Part shown: positions 28,001-32,056 of the stretch, piece by piece
Layout: each line of letters starts with the position of its first letter
Position numbering within the stretch: position 1 is the first letter of the stretch
Source: 2-02-FULL-66-14 sp037443705
GTDB lineage: Bacteria; Pseudomonadota; Gammaproteobacteria; Burkholderiales; SG8-39
NCBI GenBank assembly: GCA_037443705.1
Contig: JBBINV010000026.1
Location: forward strand, 1-48,943
Reading direction: 5' to 3'
DNA length: 48,943 nucleotides
The notes under the pieces: generated by a model
Told to the model about the DNA's origin: nothing
Database searches by the model: none
What the model saw: the letters and a program-made list of their open reading frames with translations, nothing else
Translations under genes and position numbers: made by a program

Positions 28001-30348
28001 GCAGCGCGACCGGCGGCATCAGTACGGGCGCCGGCCTGTTCAGCGCCGCCAACGGCATCACGCTCGTCGCCAATGACACGAGCGCCGGGCTGAACGACGG
28101 GCAGATCACGATCGGGCCGGGCGGCCTGTCTACGACGAACAGCGCCGTGCTGCTGCACGCGGCGGACGACATCGCCGTCAACGGACCCATCACTTCCGGA
28201 GGCGGGAACATCGAGTTCATCGCCGGCAATGCTCCGGGACTCATTACCGCCGCGATCACGCTTCCCGCGACCGAGACGACGCCCGACAACTTCGGGGCGA
28301 TCACGTTCAACCAGCCGGTGAATGCCGGGAGCGGCGAGATCATGGTCGTGTCCGCGGGCGACGCGAATCCCACTGCCTCGCAGAGCGACGTGACGCAAAG
28401 CGCGAGCGGCGGGCTTCGATCCTCGACCCTGACAGTCGTCACGCTCAAGGGACCCGGCGGGCTGGGGAACCCGGGTGCGAGCATTCTGCTGGACAGCGCG
28501 ATTCCGCCCGCGACCACGACGGCGCTCGGCAACGCGAACGCGAACGTTCGGCTCCTCACCTGCGCCGCGGACGGCTGCCCGACGCCCGTTCCTTCCGGGC
28601 CGACGCCGCCGGTGAATACCTCGGCCTCGAACTACTCGGCGGGCCAGATCCTCTACAGCGACACGGCGGGCGTGAATCTGCAGGGCGTCGGCACGGTGAG
28701 CGACTTCTATACGTTCGTCACCGGGAACTTCACGCTCACGGCGAACCCGTTCTCCGCGACCAGCATCACGATCGAGGCCGGAGGCGACATCACGATCGAC
28801 CTGGCGCAGAACCTGTTCAAGACGAGCGACAACCGGGCGAATTCGCTCAATTTCGTGTCCGGTGGAGACATCCTCTACGCGCCTACGAGCTACACCATCG
28901 GCACGCCGGCGCAACCGTTCGACAACGTCCTCAATCTCACGGCAGTGGGCGACGTCACACTCGAGAACTCGCTCTACATCAGGACCCAGAACCTGGGGCT
29001 CCACGCCGGCGCGACCATCAACACGCCTTTCCAGGGAACCGTGGCGGGGGATCCCGCCGGAAGCGTCACACTGCGCGGGAACTACACCGTGCAGACCGGC
29101 GGCAACGTGACCGTGACCGGAAACAATTTCTCGCTGCTCGGCGGCGCCACCGGCGGCGTGTCCCCCAACTCGCCGATGAGCGTGAACGGCCAGTCGCTCG
29201 TCGCGGGCGGCACGATCAGCCTTCTCAACAACGGCGTGGTCACGGTCCAGGCCGGCACGGCGACGAGCGACTCTGCGAGCGGAGCGCGGATGACGGCCGG
29301 GACGATCCGGGTCGGGCAGGCCGGCATGCCCGCGAGTTCCACGCCGGTGCGGCTGGTGGTCGCGGGCGGAACGAATTCGATGGGCTTCGCCACGAGCAAC
29401 GACACCGACCCCCGGATCGACTCGCGCCAGGCCAACGCGGTGATCGAGGCGCTCGAGGACATGTTCGTGTACCTGCGCAAGGACGCGGCCGTGGCGAACC
29501 CCATGGGACAACCACACCTCGATCCGATGGGCAGGCCTTACAGCCTCCAGATCCTGGGCGGCTCGAGCAGCGCGATCAACACGGGCAGCACGCCGCTATA
29601 CGTAAGCGCCCTGGGCGCGCTGCGCGCCGACCGGATGGAGATCACCTCGGATGGAAGCATTCTGCTGCAGGGCGGAACCTCGAGCCTGCAGAGCCGGAAC
29701 GCGATTTCCGCGGCGAGCGCGGTGCTGCTCGCGGGAACCCGCAAGACGATCACGACGAACGGACAGGGCTCGGTGGTCCTGCGCGGCGGTACGGCGAGCG
29801 CAAGCTCGTCCCTTACGCTGACCGAGGCGGCCGGAGCGCAGGCGCTCGCCGAGCTCGATCCGAGCCTTCTCACGATGGATGTCGCGGGGAACCTGATCCT
29901 GCACGCGGGGCGCGCCACCGGCGCGGCCGGGCCGGTCGCGTCCGCACGCATCGACGCCGGAGACGAGATCCGCATCACGGTGCGCGCGCCGAGCTCGATG
30001 ACCTACAGCTTTACCGACAGCACGGGCGCGAGCCGCGTCGCGAGCGGCGGCGTGATCCTCGTCGGCGACGCGCCCGGAACCGGCACGTTCGACGCGGGTC
30101 TCGTGCCGCTCGATGCCGGAGGAGTGCCCGGCGGGTTCCCGGTCACAATCGCGCTTCCGGGCGGCGGGGCCTATTCCAAGATCACCGATGTCGGCCTTGC
30201 CGACTCGGTGATCCAGGTCGGACGGAACGTCTTCGACCAGTCGCTGCTCAACTACGTGATCTTCGCCGCGAACGAGGAGACGCGTACGGCGCGCATTCGC
30301 CGGGGTATCGGCTCGGACGAAGATCTTGGCGCGCCGGCCTGCCAGTAG
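13090..30348 (+). CDS. Giant two-partner secretion exoprotein, filamentous-haemagglutinin-type adhesin (TpsA)
   Basis: 5,752 residues in one uninterrupted frame, starting at an ATG behind a strong ribosome site (GAGGGGG). Residues 1-41 form an extended signal peptide ending ASALA. A TPS secretion domain covers about 42-300, with NPSGI at 126-130. The rest is an almost purely Gly/Ala/Thr/Ser/Asn/Val-rich repetitive chain expected to fold as a right-handed beta-helix. A motif of the form TLAAnv-G-LSYTDad-LTVGSV occurs 13 times by my count. Residues of about 2740-4470 hold two pairs of long (near-)identical repeats, annotated separately. Only three cysteines were seen: 5158 and 5163 before a Pro-rich linker (TPVPSGPTPP), and 5751, the second-last residue. 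No CDI-type toxin motif (VENN), membrane anchor or PEP-CTERM tail was seen. It is exported by the upstream TpsB and is probably a surface filament for adhesion or biofilm; ligand unknown. Confidence 0.93.
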   Translation: MSKQRRSQSPDRRTADPAAFSPRPRAAALAIGAAFAASALANPAGPTVVSGGATFAASGNTLNVTNTPGAIINWQQFSIQKNEITRFIQQHAASSVLNRVTGTAAGIDPSVILGTLTSNGRVFLINPSGIVFGAGAVIDVPGFAASTLNISDSDWIAGRLRFAGTGQEGKIANAGTIRTGEGGFVYLIAPQVENQAGAVVTSPKGEIVIAAGRTVELVNSLTPDLRVEFTAPDNQALNAGDVVAASGRVGIYGTLIRNSGLVSASRAEVGEGGRIVLKAVKDVTLDATSRLEASGARGGAITVKGETGTLLAQGVIEAKGEEAKGGEIQLLAKNVGLIGSATVDASGERGGGTVLVGGDYQGKNLQVPNAERTYAGRDVVVRADAGSEGDGGKIVFWADDWTKFYGSASARGGAAAGNGGLVEVSGKRTLHFDGRVDTRAPNGNPGLLLLDPDAITIVNGSGGGNDSLLGATDGTVNFGDDGTGSITLSETALEAVQSTTNVLLQANVSITIDDLSDNTLGLQQGSGNSVTFQTGAGGTFTMNTGDTIRTGGGSVAITSGAITAGGIQTNNGAPATGGAVTLTATSGAGTVQVGAIGTNGATNGGAVQITANNGVTLNGAINAGNATVSVSANQDGAGAQGITQGASASITTTNATAIAVALNANTAGGGTGTISLGADITAGAGGTITVDTSAAGGNTTGGAITRTGGALSSGGAGSVVLRTGGSGAAIGATGAPVTFAAGQGGVAATANNGGVHLAGNGALSLGAITTGGGLVDVRAAGSLTVGGSISSSNGAITLESTAGSIVFGASGTANAGTSTVTLTAGDQIQGDGASLTNVVGSALTATAVNGIGTGSPLETQVASIAASNNTSGGISISNTGNLSFDGSGGVNGALSLTTTGTFATAADIDGIRGATTIDITSGGDMTIGHNLIGSDAVTLTVNTADKTLNVGGGITVNNTGGSGITLVADRMSIAGDVGTTSDANTIEVRPFSASRTIDLGGADSATTLGLSAGELDLLKTTGAGLVRIGGAAFSGDISVTAAIAPANTSTLSLWTTAGTISQGAGDTITETNLALRSGGAVTLTESNAVVNLAADVSGSGNALSFTDSDGLNVGASIDGLSGIATTNGAVTLVANGAISDSAGATIVTGSGKLTTNSAGGTVLDAGHQVGQFQATNSGSGDVQLVNTAATLDVQGVSQAGTGAINLSNTGNLSTSGAVTTTGSGAITLSATDALTLGAALGSGTAGDVTLNANTAGADAAGFTQSGGSSITTGSTGAGAVAINVNSAANGTGGAALRDVTTGAGGTITVTTGAGGGTGGGSITQTAGTLLSTGATGTVSLATGASTSGIGASGAPVLTTTGTLTATTGSGGLFVTETDAVVLGPITSAGSAAISAGGSITTAGVIALNGGSSTITATGGGDLTISHDISRATGSDGTLVLRAHGSVILNDGVDIAQAAGNTLDVTLNSDFDGTGAGRIVVGGGTTAATITTQGGNIVLGGGNVDPELNPAIGTGAAAAASGVYLNKATLAAGGGNVSIRGQGNTDAGGLNNGVTMLGGSSITTSGTGAIFIKGTGGAAGNSNNGVNLSGTIQTADGGITIEGTGGSALAGNHGFVIENGGVVKSIGSGNILITGTAGAGGSAIIGIGPATNTIGSGTMTGTITLDANAGAVDLSLADVVTASSSGSAAVVKDAGSVTLGNVTATNGTLVLGDNLVTPNIAGAVTQAASTVLDVGTVTASTSDAITLDQANTIANLGTIRRGGALTVNDTTGGLTLTGGITTGTTTNAVSITTDGGALAIGANGITGNQISLQGVGVTQAAGSTLDAGAGTISVIGGNGAVSLLGTLATTNDTAAAVSIQNSGAFDVTVGQINTGTSTAGQITVTAGRDILDDGSDATALKAKALSLLAGRHVGAATGAGAIPADFLDIDASSAPTIGLTIAVGGNLYLNFVNATAPVASSGITFLPAGLANIGIGVTGQAFNFDDETFGSALNSYNLSVYGTSIALNSDVVSGAYEIRTSGTVSLTATTGAITDSGDTNTALDITAGSLTLSAKTGIGSANQIETDTATLTASNTGASGNVSISNAQSLNLGGGSSVTNSASGGGITLAVTGATNDLTISSTVSGTGNAAIDLSAGQDIVFAQAATGVTTGAATVTLSAGRDIVGSGAGPDVVSTGATSLVATAAGEIGKTKALATDTTGTLSLTSDAAGAAGNIAVVEANALALSRVTLAGTGTGTGRTVSLTSTAGPITVDANRGDAGDNLSLAASAQNILRSGNFTLTANALTLDAQTGIGSAATPIQSAAATISANNAVSGDVALTNAGSVTVSGSNAGGGVFNATLTGPGDTLTIGAGGIDANTGDVTLRADALNITAPVTVAGNNVTLRPNDTSAIIGVEDLARTFNVTNAMLDQVTAAGTITIGGAGHTGNISAAGNASIAQGTKDLALVTTGAGAIALTGASGNDVTANDLTLSAGSGGITSAGTMRLNANGVLTLTSAGGIGASGLNNAIEIGTATGGISATNTSAGDIYLATDGDITLGGATTSIDNQVSGGTISVASGGNISIAGDVTVSGGGASTVSLSANGTILNSGAGGTIGAATVSLGSAATTDIGETGGNGPLQTAAGTLNITQGGGPGEVNISNTFVGTANVATLTVDAANDASVTIVSSDSLSVPGLTGSGAQTYEATAGALTVGGALSVDAGGISLTGGTGISLSNGLTTAGGSILVNSSATVSGGGTVQFDAGAGSIQTANLTIGDGTTLVLTTTGAGTVDTGAISGTSGGTAASSHLTIDAGGAVTVAGSVGTDFGTLTVANSAGADFQSTVSVNALAIQDTAAGQTVQFGGNLTVGAGGMTVAGTANNYNVSLLGAANTVGGAAVAFQNTGDVTLVAGGGVSTFTNGVSTDTGPANTNVGGTVRTNGAALALGDTALTANSTLDATNNGGVGTGGDVSVGVLSGAFSLTANAGTQGSFTLGQATAGLVNLQAAGDQMTLGQISASGDVLLVNHHASAAIDLTNDISATNVTLNSAGGGGFSESTGTIAATGLKVRGSGTFVLDQGNAIVTLAGNVSGGSSVLSYTDADGFAIGSLSTVETLGGTANNVNGLTVGTASTGRVTLTNGATTPTQVTQSQPITTGSLQLLGSGGYDLSNAGNAVATLAANLAGGDLTFVRAAGAALTVGSVDGTATGGVLTNGITTTAGNVTLTAATGINLAQDIATSGGDITLNSNATASGATRNLDAGAGSIQTANLTIGDGTTLVLTTTGAGTVDTGAISGTSGGTAASSHLTIDAGGAVTVAGSVGTDFGTLTVANSAGADFQSTVSVNALAIQDTAAGQTVQFGGNLTVGAGGMTVAGTANNYNVSLLGAANTVGGAAVAFQNTGDVTLVAGGGVSTFTNGVSTDTGPANTNVGGTVRTNGAALALGDTALTANSTLDATNNGGVGTGGDVSVGVLSGAFSLTANAGTQGSFTLGQATAGLVNLQAAGDQMTLGQISASGDVLLVNHHASAAIDLTNDISATNVTLNSAGGGGFSESTGTIAATGLKVRGSGTFVLDQGNAIVTLAGNVSGGSSVLSYTDADGFAIGSLSTVETLGGTANNVNGLTVGTASTGRVTLTNGATTPTQVTQSQPITTGSLQLLGSGGYDLSNAGNAVATLAANMNGVLIYADSDALTVGSVNGTNGITTADNDVVLSTGALTLSQDVNAGAGDVRLVSSGTITQTGGAVTAANLGMRAAGTIDVNSATNNVATLAATTSAGTITYQDADALTVGTVTALGAFTPAVTGVSTTGTGTDITLTTGDLLTIGSGAGQDIVAANAGTVDLNAIAGGVTEATGSIVSAGSLRLQGTGTFTLTEANAVTTLAANVTGTLSYTDTNTLTIGSVNGTDGINTNGNDLTVLTGGLLTLGTGAGQGITATGATVDLNAAGLTENTGSIIAAGSLRLRGTGTFLLEQANDVDTIAAAVDGVLRYTDANVLTVGSVLGTDATTTNGINTTGDDLVLSSGSLDLNQDVTASGATVRIISSGTITQTGGAITANALGMRAAGTIDVNSATNNAGTLAATTSAGTITYQDADVLTVGTVSASGAFTATTGVSTTGTGTDITLTTGNTITVSQPISALGRVTLDTTLGGVSATGAASQVTANELLLLGTGTYTFTPSAGTNAVGTLAADVTGDVSFTQTGALEVGAVGTTNGVTTANNDVVLSTGALTLSQDVNAGAGDVRLVSSGTITQTGGAVTAANLGMRAAGTIDVNSATNNVATLAATTSAGTITYQDADALTVGTVTALGAFTPAVTGVSTTGTGTDITLTTGDLLTIGSGAGQDIVAANAGTVDLNAIAGGVTEATGSIVSAGSLRLQGTGTFTLTEANAVTTLAANVTGTLSYTDTNTLTIGSVNGTDGINTNGNDLTVLTGGLLTLGTGAGQGITATGATVDLNAAGLTENTGSIIAAGSLRLRGTGTFLLEQANDVDTIAAAVTGSLSFTDADDLSVGTVTTAGITTTTGSLTLTTGDTLDINNTIVTTGGGTVTLTNGNTLGIAATGTINADGAVLQNGAGDVLTAGNITTTNDNVTFSSAVTLTGPVTINAGSGGIFFDNTLDGGQALVLNSTGTTRFAMAVGGGTPLASLTTNALGTTQVNGGLVQTSGNQTYNDPVTLGADASLAAGGNININAGIAGATRTLALDTGGAGDVNATTANVSTLNLQNIGGTAFFTDTVTVGTLNVPASVNNVSMTGTGNTVANAVDFQNSGDLTLGRAGGTQTFNGGLTTSAGGTVTLLGTVATSNDAILFNGPVSLGAATTVTTGAGGTADVTFASTLDGTQALAVNTGGTTTFGGAVGGTTPLASLSTDAAGTTAVDGGLVRTNNGSVSFADPVTLGSGGATVFDSGTSGTNAIAFGSTLTGDGNAVTFLAGATGDLTVTGALTGVSDLDVTARDVSIVNAGNAITGTASFASARNVNYLESDAISLGTSTLTGSAVVRSATGGISTGAGLFSAANGITLVANDTSAGLNDGQITIGPGGLSTTNSAVLLHAADDIAVNGPITSGGGNIEFIAGNAPGLITAAITLPATETTPDNFGAITFNQPVNAGSGEIMVVSAGDANPTASQSDVTQSASGGLRSSTLTVVTLKGPGGLGNPGASILLDSAIPPATTTALGNANANVRLLTCAADGCPTPVPSGPTPPVNTSASNYSAGQILYSDTAGVNLQGVGTVSDFYTFVTGNFTLTANPFSATSITIEAGGDITIDLAQNLFKTSDNRANSLNFVSGGDILYAPTSYTIGTPAQPFDNVLNLTAVGDVTLENSLYIRTQNLGLHAGATINTPFQGTVAGDPAGSVTLRGNYTVQTGGNVTVTGNNFSLLGGATGGVSPNSPMSVNGQSLVAGGTISLLNNGVVTVQAGTATSDSASGARMTAGTIRVGQAGMPASSTPVRLVVAGGTNSMGFATSNDTDPRIDSRQANAVIEALEDMFVYLRKDAAVANPMGQPHLDPMGRPYSLQILGGSSSAINTGSTPLYVSALGALRADRMEITSDGSILLQGGTSSLQSRNAISAASAVLLAGTRKTITTNGQGSVVLRGGTASASSSLTLTEAAGAQALAELDPSLLTMDVAGNLILHAGRATGAAGPVASARIDAGDEIRITVRAPSSMTYSFTDSTGASRVASGGVILVGDAPGTGTFDAGLVPLDAGGVPGGFPVTIALPGGGAYSKITDVGLADSVIQVGRNVFDQSLLNYVIFAANEETRTARIRRGIGSDEDLGAPACQ
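21313..22565. repeat. Long direct repeat A, copy 1 (within the exoprotein gene)
   Basis: This 1,253-bp segment recurs at 22801-24053, offset 1,488 bp (496 codons, so in frame). The lines I compared base by base were identical, and the two translated copies agree over about 417 residues. It starts at GCCGGTGCCGGGAGC and ends in GCGAA, after which the copies diverge. The unit encodes the stretch from GAGSIQTANLTIGDG to SNAGNAVATLAAN. Perfect identity including silent sites points to recent duplication or ongoing gene conversion. Confidence 0.93.
22801..24053. repeat. Long direct repeat A, copy 2
   Basis: Second copy of the 1,253-bp unit. Between the copies lies a 235-bp spacer (22566-22800) encoding AGGDLTFVRAAGAALTVG and following residues, which has no second copy; one full period is therefore 1,488 bp. 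Recombination between the copies would remove or add exactly 496 codons without breaking the frame. Confidence 0.93.
24137..24966. repeat. Long direct repeat B, copy 1
   Basis: 830 bp that recur at 25667-26496, offset 1,530 bp (510 codons, in frame). I saw two mismatches only, both near the 3' end (24936 G against 26466 A, and 24957 C against 26487 A). The first 799 bp appear identical. The unit encodes DVVLSTGALTLSQDVNAGAG through FLLEQANDVDTIAAAV and contains three of the TLAA-type motifs. Confidence 0.92.
25129..25395. repeat. Degenerate partial copy of repeat B
   Basis: This segment encodes VRIISSGTITQTGGAITANA and continues LGMRAAGTIDVNSATNNAGT, closely matching part of repeat B (VRLVSSGTITQTGGAVTAAN and onwards) but with many base changes. 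It lies between the two near-perfect B copies. It looks like an older duplicate of the same module, showing that repeat expansion happened more than once. Confidence 0.8.
25667..26496. repeat. Long direct repeat B, copy 2
   Basis: Second near-identical copy of the 830-bp unit. After it the reading frame passes into single-copy sequence (TGSLSFTDADDLSVGTV) and then into shorter, diverged repeats of about 80-110 residues marked by TPLASLTTNALGTTQVNGGL and TPLASLSTDAAGTTAVDGGL. Confidence 0.92.
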
Positions 30349-30374
30349 CCGATTCCCCGGTCTGGTAACATCGA

Positions 30375-30402
30375 CGCACACCTCGAAAGGGAGGGGTGTG
30401 CG
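30375..30402 (+). promoter_or_regulatory. Hairpin enclosing the ribosome-binding site of the Crp-family gene
   Basis: CGCACACC (30375-30382) and GGTGTGCG (30395-30402) form a perfect 8-bp stem with a 12-base loop. The ribosome site GGGAGGGG (30389-30396) straddles loop and right arm, and the ATG follows two bases after the stem at 30405. In RNA this could hide or expose the ribosome site. No T-run follows, so it is not an ordinary terminator. It occupies about half of the 56-bp gap after the exoprotein stop codon. Confidence 0.5.
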
Positions 30403-30404
30403 AA

Positions 30405-31082
30405 ATGGCGGCGATGGCAACGACGGTTTCGACTGCGGTCCTGAGGACCGTGCCCCTTTTCATGGGGTTTCCGGAGGATCAGCTGCGCACGCTGACGACC
30501 GTGGTGACGCGGCGCAGCGCGCCGCGCGGCTCGATCATCATGGCGGCGGGCGATCCCACGGATTCGCTCTACATCGTGATCTCGGGGCGGCTGAAGGTGA
30601 TGATGGGCGACGCCGACGGCAAGGAAGTCATCCTCAGCATCCTCGGGCCCGGCGAATTCTTCGGCGAGATGGGGCTGATCGACGACAGCCCGCGATCGGC
30701 GAGCGTGCTCACGATCGAGCCCTGCGAGCTTCTCGCGATCGCCAAGCGCGACTTCAAGAAATGCCTGGCCGAGAACTTCGAGATGGCGATGGGCGTGATG
30801 AAGGGCCTGGTGCGGCGGCTGCGGGAGGCCGACCGCAAGATCGGGAGCCTGGCGCTGCTGGACGTATACGGGCGCGTTGCGCGGCTGCTGCTCGACATGG
30901 CCGAGACCGTCGACGGGCAGAAGATGGTGACCAAGCGCCTGCCGAAGCAGGACATCGCCAAGATGATCGGCGCCTCGCGCGAGATGGTGAGCCGCGTCAT
31001 GAAGGACCTCCAGATGGGCGGCTACATCGAGGTGCGCGGCTCGAGCATCCTGCTGCGCGACACCATCATGCTTCCGGAGTGA
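30405..31082 (+). CDS. Crp/Fnr family transcriptional regulator
   Basis: 225 residues from the ATG at 30405, chosen because GGGAGGGG sits eight bases upstream; a GTG at 30396 would overlap that site. N-terminal cyclic-nucleotide-binding-type barrel (LRTVPLFMGFPEDQLRTL, SLYIVISGRLKVMMGDADGK, LGPGEFFGEMGLIDDSPRSA), a dimerisation helix (VMKGLVRRLREADRKIGSLAL) and a C-terminal winged helix with LPKQDIAKMIGASREMVSRV as helix-turn-helix. GEFFGEMGLIDDSPRSA resembles the cAMP-binding cassette (FGEL..RSA), so a nucleotide ligand is possible. No N-terminal Fnr-type cysteine cluster is present. SREMVSRVMKDL is the Crp-like recognition helix, which normally reads GTGA half-sites; GTGA-containing dyads lie before both flanking genes. 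It probably controls the adhesin and FecR genes. Confidence 0.93.
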   Translation: MAAMATTVSTAVLRTVPLFMGFPEDQLRTLTTVVTRRSAPRGSIIMAAGDPTDSLYIVISGRLKVMMGDADGKEVILSILGPGEFFGEMGLIDDSPRSASVLTIEPCELLAIAKRDFKKCLAENFEMAMGVMKGLVRRLREADRKIGSLALLDVYGRVARLLLDMAETVDGQKMVTKRLPKQDIAKMIGASREMVSRVMKDLQMGGYIEVRGSSILLRDTIMLPE

Positions 31083-31171
31083 ACTCCGGCGGGAGAGCCT
31101 CCGTTACGGGCAGTCTTTCACAAATCTTGCCCATCCGGGACAAGCCGGGGGATTGCGGAAAAGCCTTTGCG

Positions 31172-31213
31172 GTGAAATAGTTCCTCGTGGGGCTGCAGGA
31201 CGTGCCCTACGAT
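31172..31213 (+). promoter_or_regulatory. Putative Crp-type class II operator plus -10 box of the FecR-domain gene
   Basis: GTGAAATAGTTCCTC (31172-31186) differs at one base from the element before the exoprotein gene. TACGAT (31208-31213) begins 29.5 bp from the dyad centre, exactly the spacing seen at 12993-13034. The ATG at 31259 is 46 bp further on. The surrounding 176-bp gap has no other strong signal apart from an imperfect CTTGCCC/GGACAAG inverted repeat near 31125-31144. Confidence 0.5.
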
Positions 31214-31258
31214 GATTCGAGGCAGGACCCGCTGTCTCGCAGGGGAAAGGGGCGGACC

Positions 31259-31966
31259 ATGAGATCCACGCACGGAACAGTCGCGATCGTGGCGATGCTC
31301 GCCGCGTTTTCCTCGCTCGCCATCGCGAGCACCGGAACAGTGACCCAGCTTTCCGGCACGCTCTCCGTGAAAAAGGCCGACGGCAGCGTCCGGATCCTGT
31401 CGCAGAAGTCGGAGATCAAGAGCGGCGACACGATCGCCACCGAGCGCGACAGCTACGCGCAGATCCGCTTCTCCGACGGCGGCCAGGTGACGATGAAGCC
31501 GAACACGTCGATCAGGATCGAGAACTTCCGGTTCGCCGAGGACAAGCCGCAGGAGGACTCGTTCGTGTTCGGGCTCCTGAAAGGGGGGCTGCGCGCAGTC
31601 ACGGGACTGGTGGGCAAGCGCAGCAAGGAAAAATACCAGCTCGGCACCGCGACCGCGACGATCGGGATTCGCGGCACCACCTACGCGGCCGACGACTGCG
31701 TGAGCGAGCGCGGCGGCGACTGCGCGCGGCTGGAACCGGGCGTGTACGTGGGCGTCGCCGACGGCGAGATCGTGGTCCGGAACGCGCAGGGCGAGCTCGG
31801 AATCGCGGCCGGCCAGTTCGGCCTGATCGCGCCCAACCAGCGGCCGCTGTTTCTCTCGACCGATCCGGGCCTGCAGTTCACGCCGCCCGCGACGTTCATC
31901 CAGGCCGTGATGGCGGGCAGCGTCGTGAACACCGGCAAGAGCCTGGAGTGCATCGTCCGGCGCTAG
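31259..31966 (+). CDS. Exported FecR domain-containing protein
   Basis: 235 residues from the ATG at 31259, behind AGGGGAAAGGGG; an in-frame GTG at 31187 would place 24 polar residues before the signal peptide and overlap the putative promoter. Signal peptide MRSTHGTVAIVAMLAAFSSL to about residue 22-24. The FecR-type beta domain follows: TVTQLSGTLSVKKADGSVRIL, SGDTIATERDSYAQIRFSDG, GQVTMKPNTSIRIENFRFAE and TATATIGIRGTTYAADDC. It lacks the N-terminal cytoplasmic anti-sigma helix and no sigma-factor gene is nearby, so it is unlikely to be a classical FecR sensor. It is probably a periplasmic or surface protein accompanying the adhesin. Cysteines in DDCVSERGGDCARL may pair. A strong terminator follows. 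Confidence 0.88.
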   Translation: MRSTHGTVAIVAMLAAFSSLAIASTGTVTQLSGTLSVKKADGSVRILSQKSEIKSGDTIATERDSYAQIRFSDGGQVTMKPNTSIRIENFRFAEDKPQEDSFVFGLLKGGLRAVTGLVGKRSKEKYQLGTATATIGIRGTTYAADDCVSERGGDCARLEPGVYVGVADGEIVVRNAQGELGIAAGQFGLIAPNQRPLFLSTDPGLQFTPPATFIQAVMAGSVVNTGKSLECIVRR

Positions 31967-31990
31967 GGTCCCAGGCCCGGGCGCGGCGCG

Positions 31991-32014
31991 AACCCCCGCT
32001 CGAGCGGGGGTTTC
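31991..32014 (+). terminator. Rho-independent terminator after the FecR gene
   Basis: AACCCCCGCT followed by its reverse-complement arm AGCGGGGGTT forms a perfect 10-bp stem with only CG between, so in RNA a somewhat shorter stem with a 4-base loop; TTTCCGTTT follows. It closes the secretion island just before ftsK and would isolate the two. Confidence 0.85.
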
Positions 32015-32056
32015 CGTTTGCGGTTGCGGTAAACTGCCGCATTCCGGCCCGGCACG

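Noticed and set aside
20830..29517. A 2,895-codon open frame on the minus strand, opposite the exoprotein gene
   Set aside because: Its translation is Arg/His-rich low-complexity sequence with no recognisable domain. It exists because the repetitive, GC-biased plus-strand codons avoid antisense stops, and it repeats wherever the plus-strand repeats do.
31259..31966. FecR gene as the anti-sigma regulator of an ECF sigma system
   Set aside because: It begins with a cleavable signal peptide, lacks the cytoplasmic N-terminal domain, and no sigma factor or TonB-dependent receptor gene is present.
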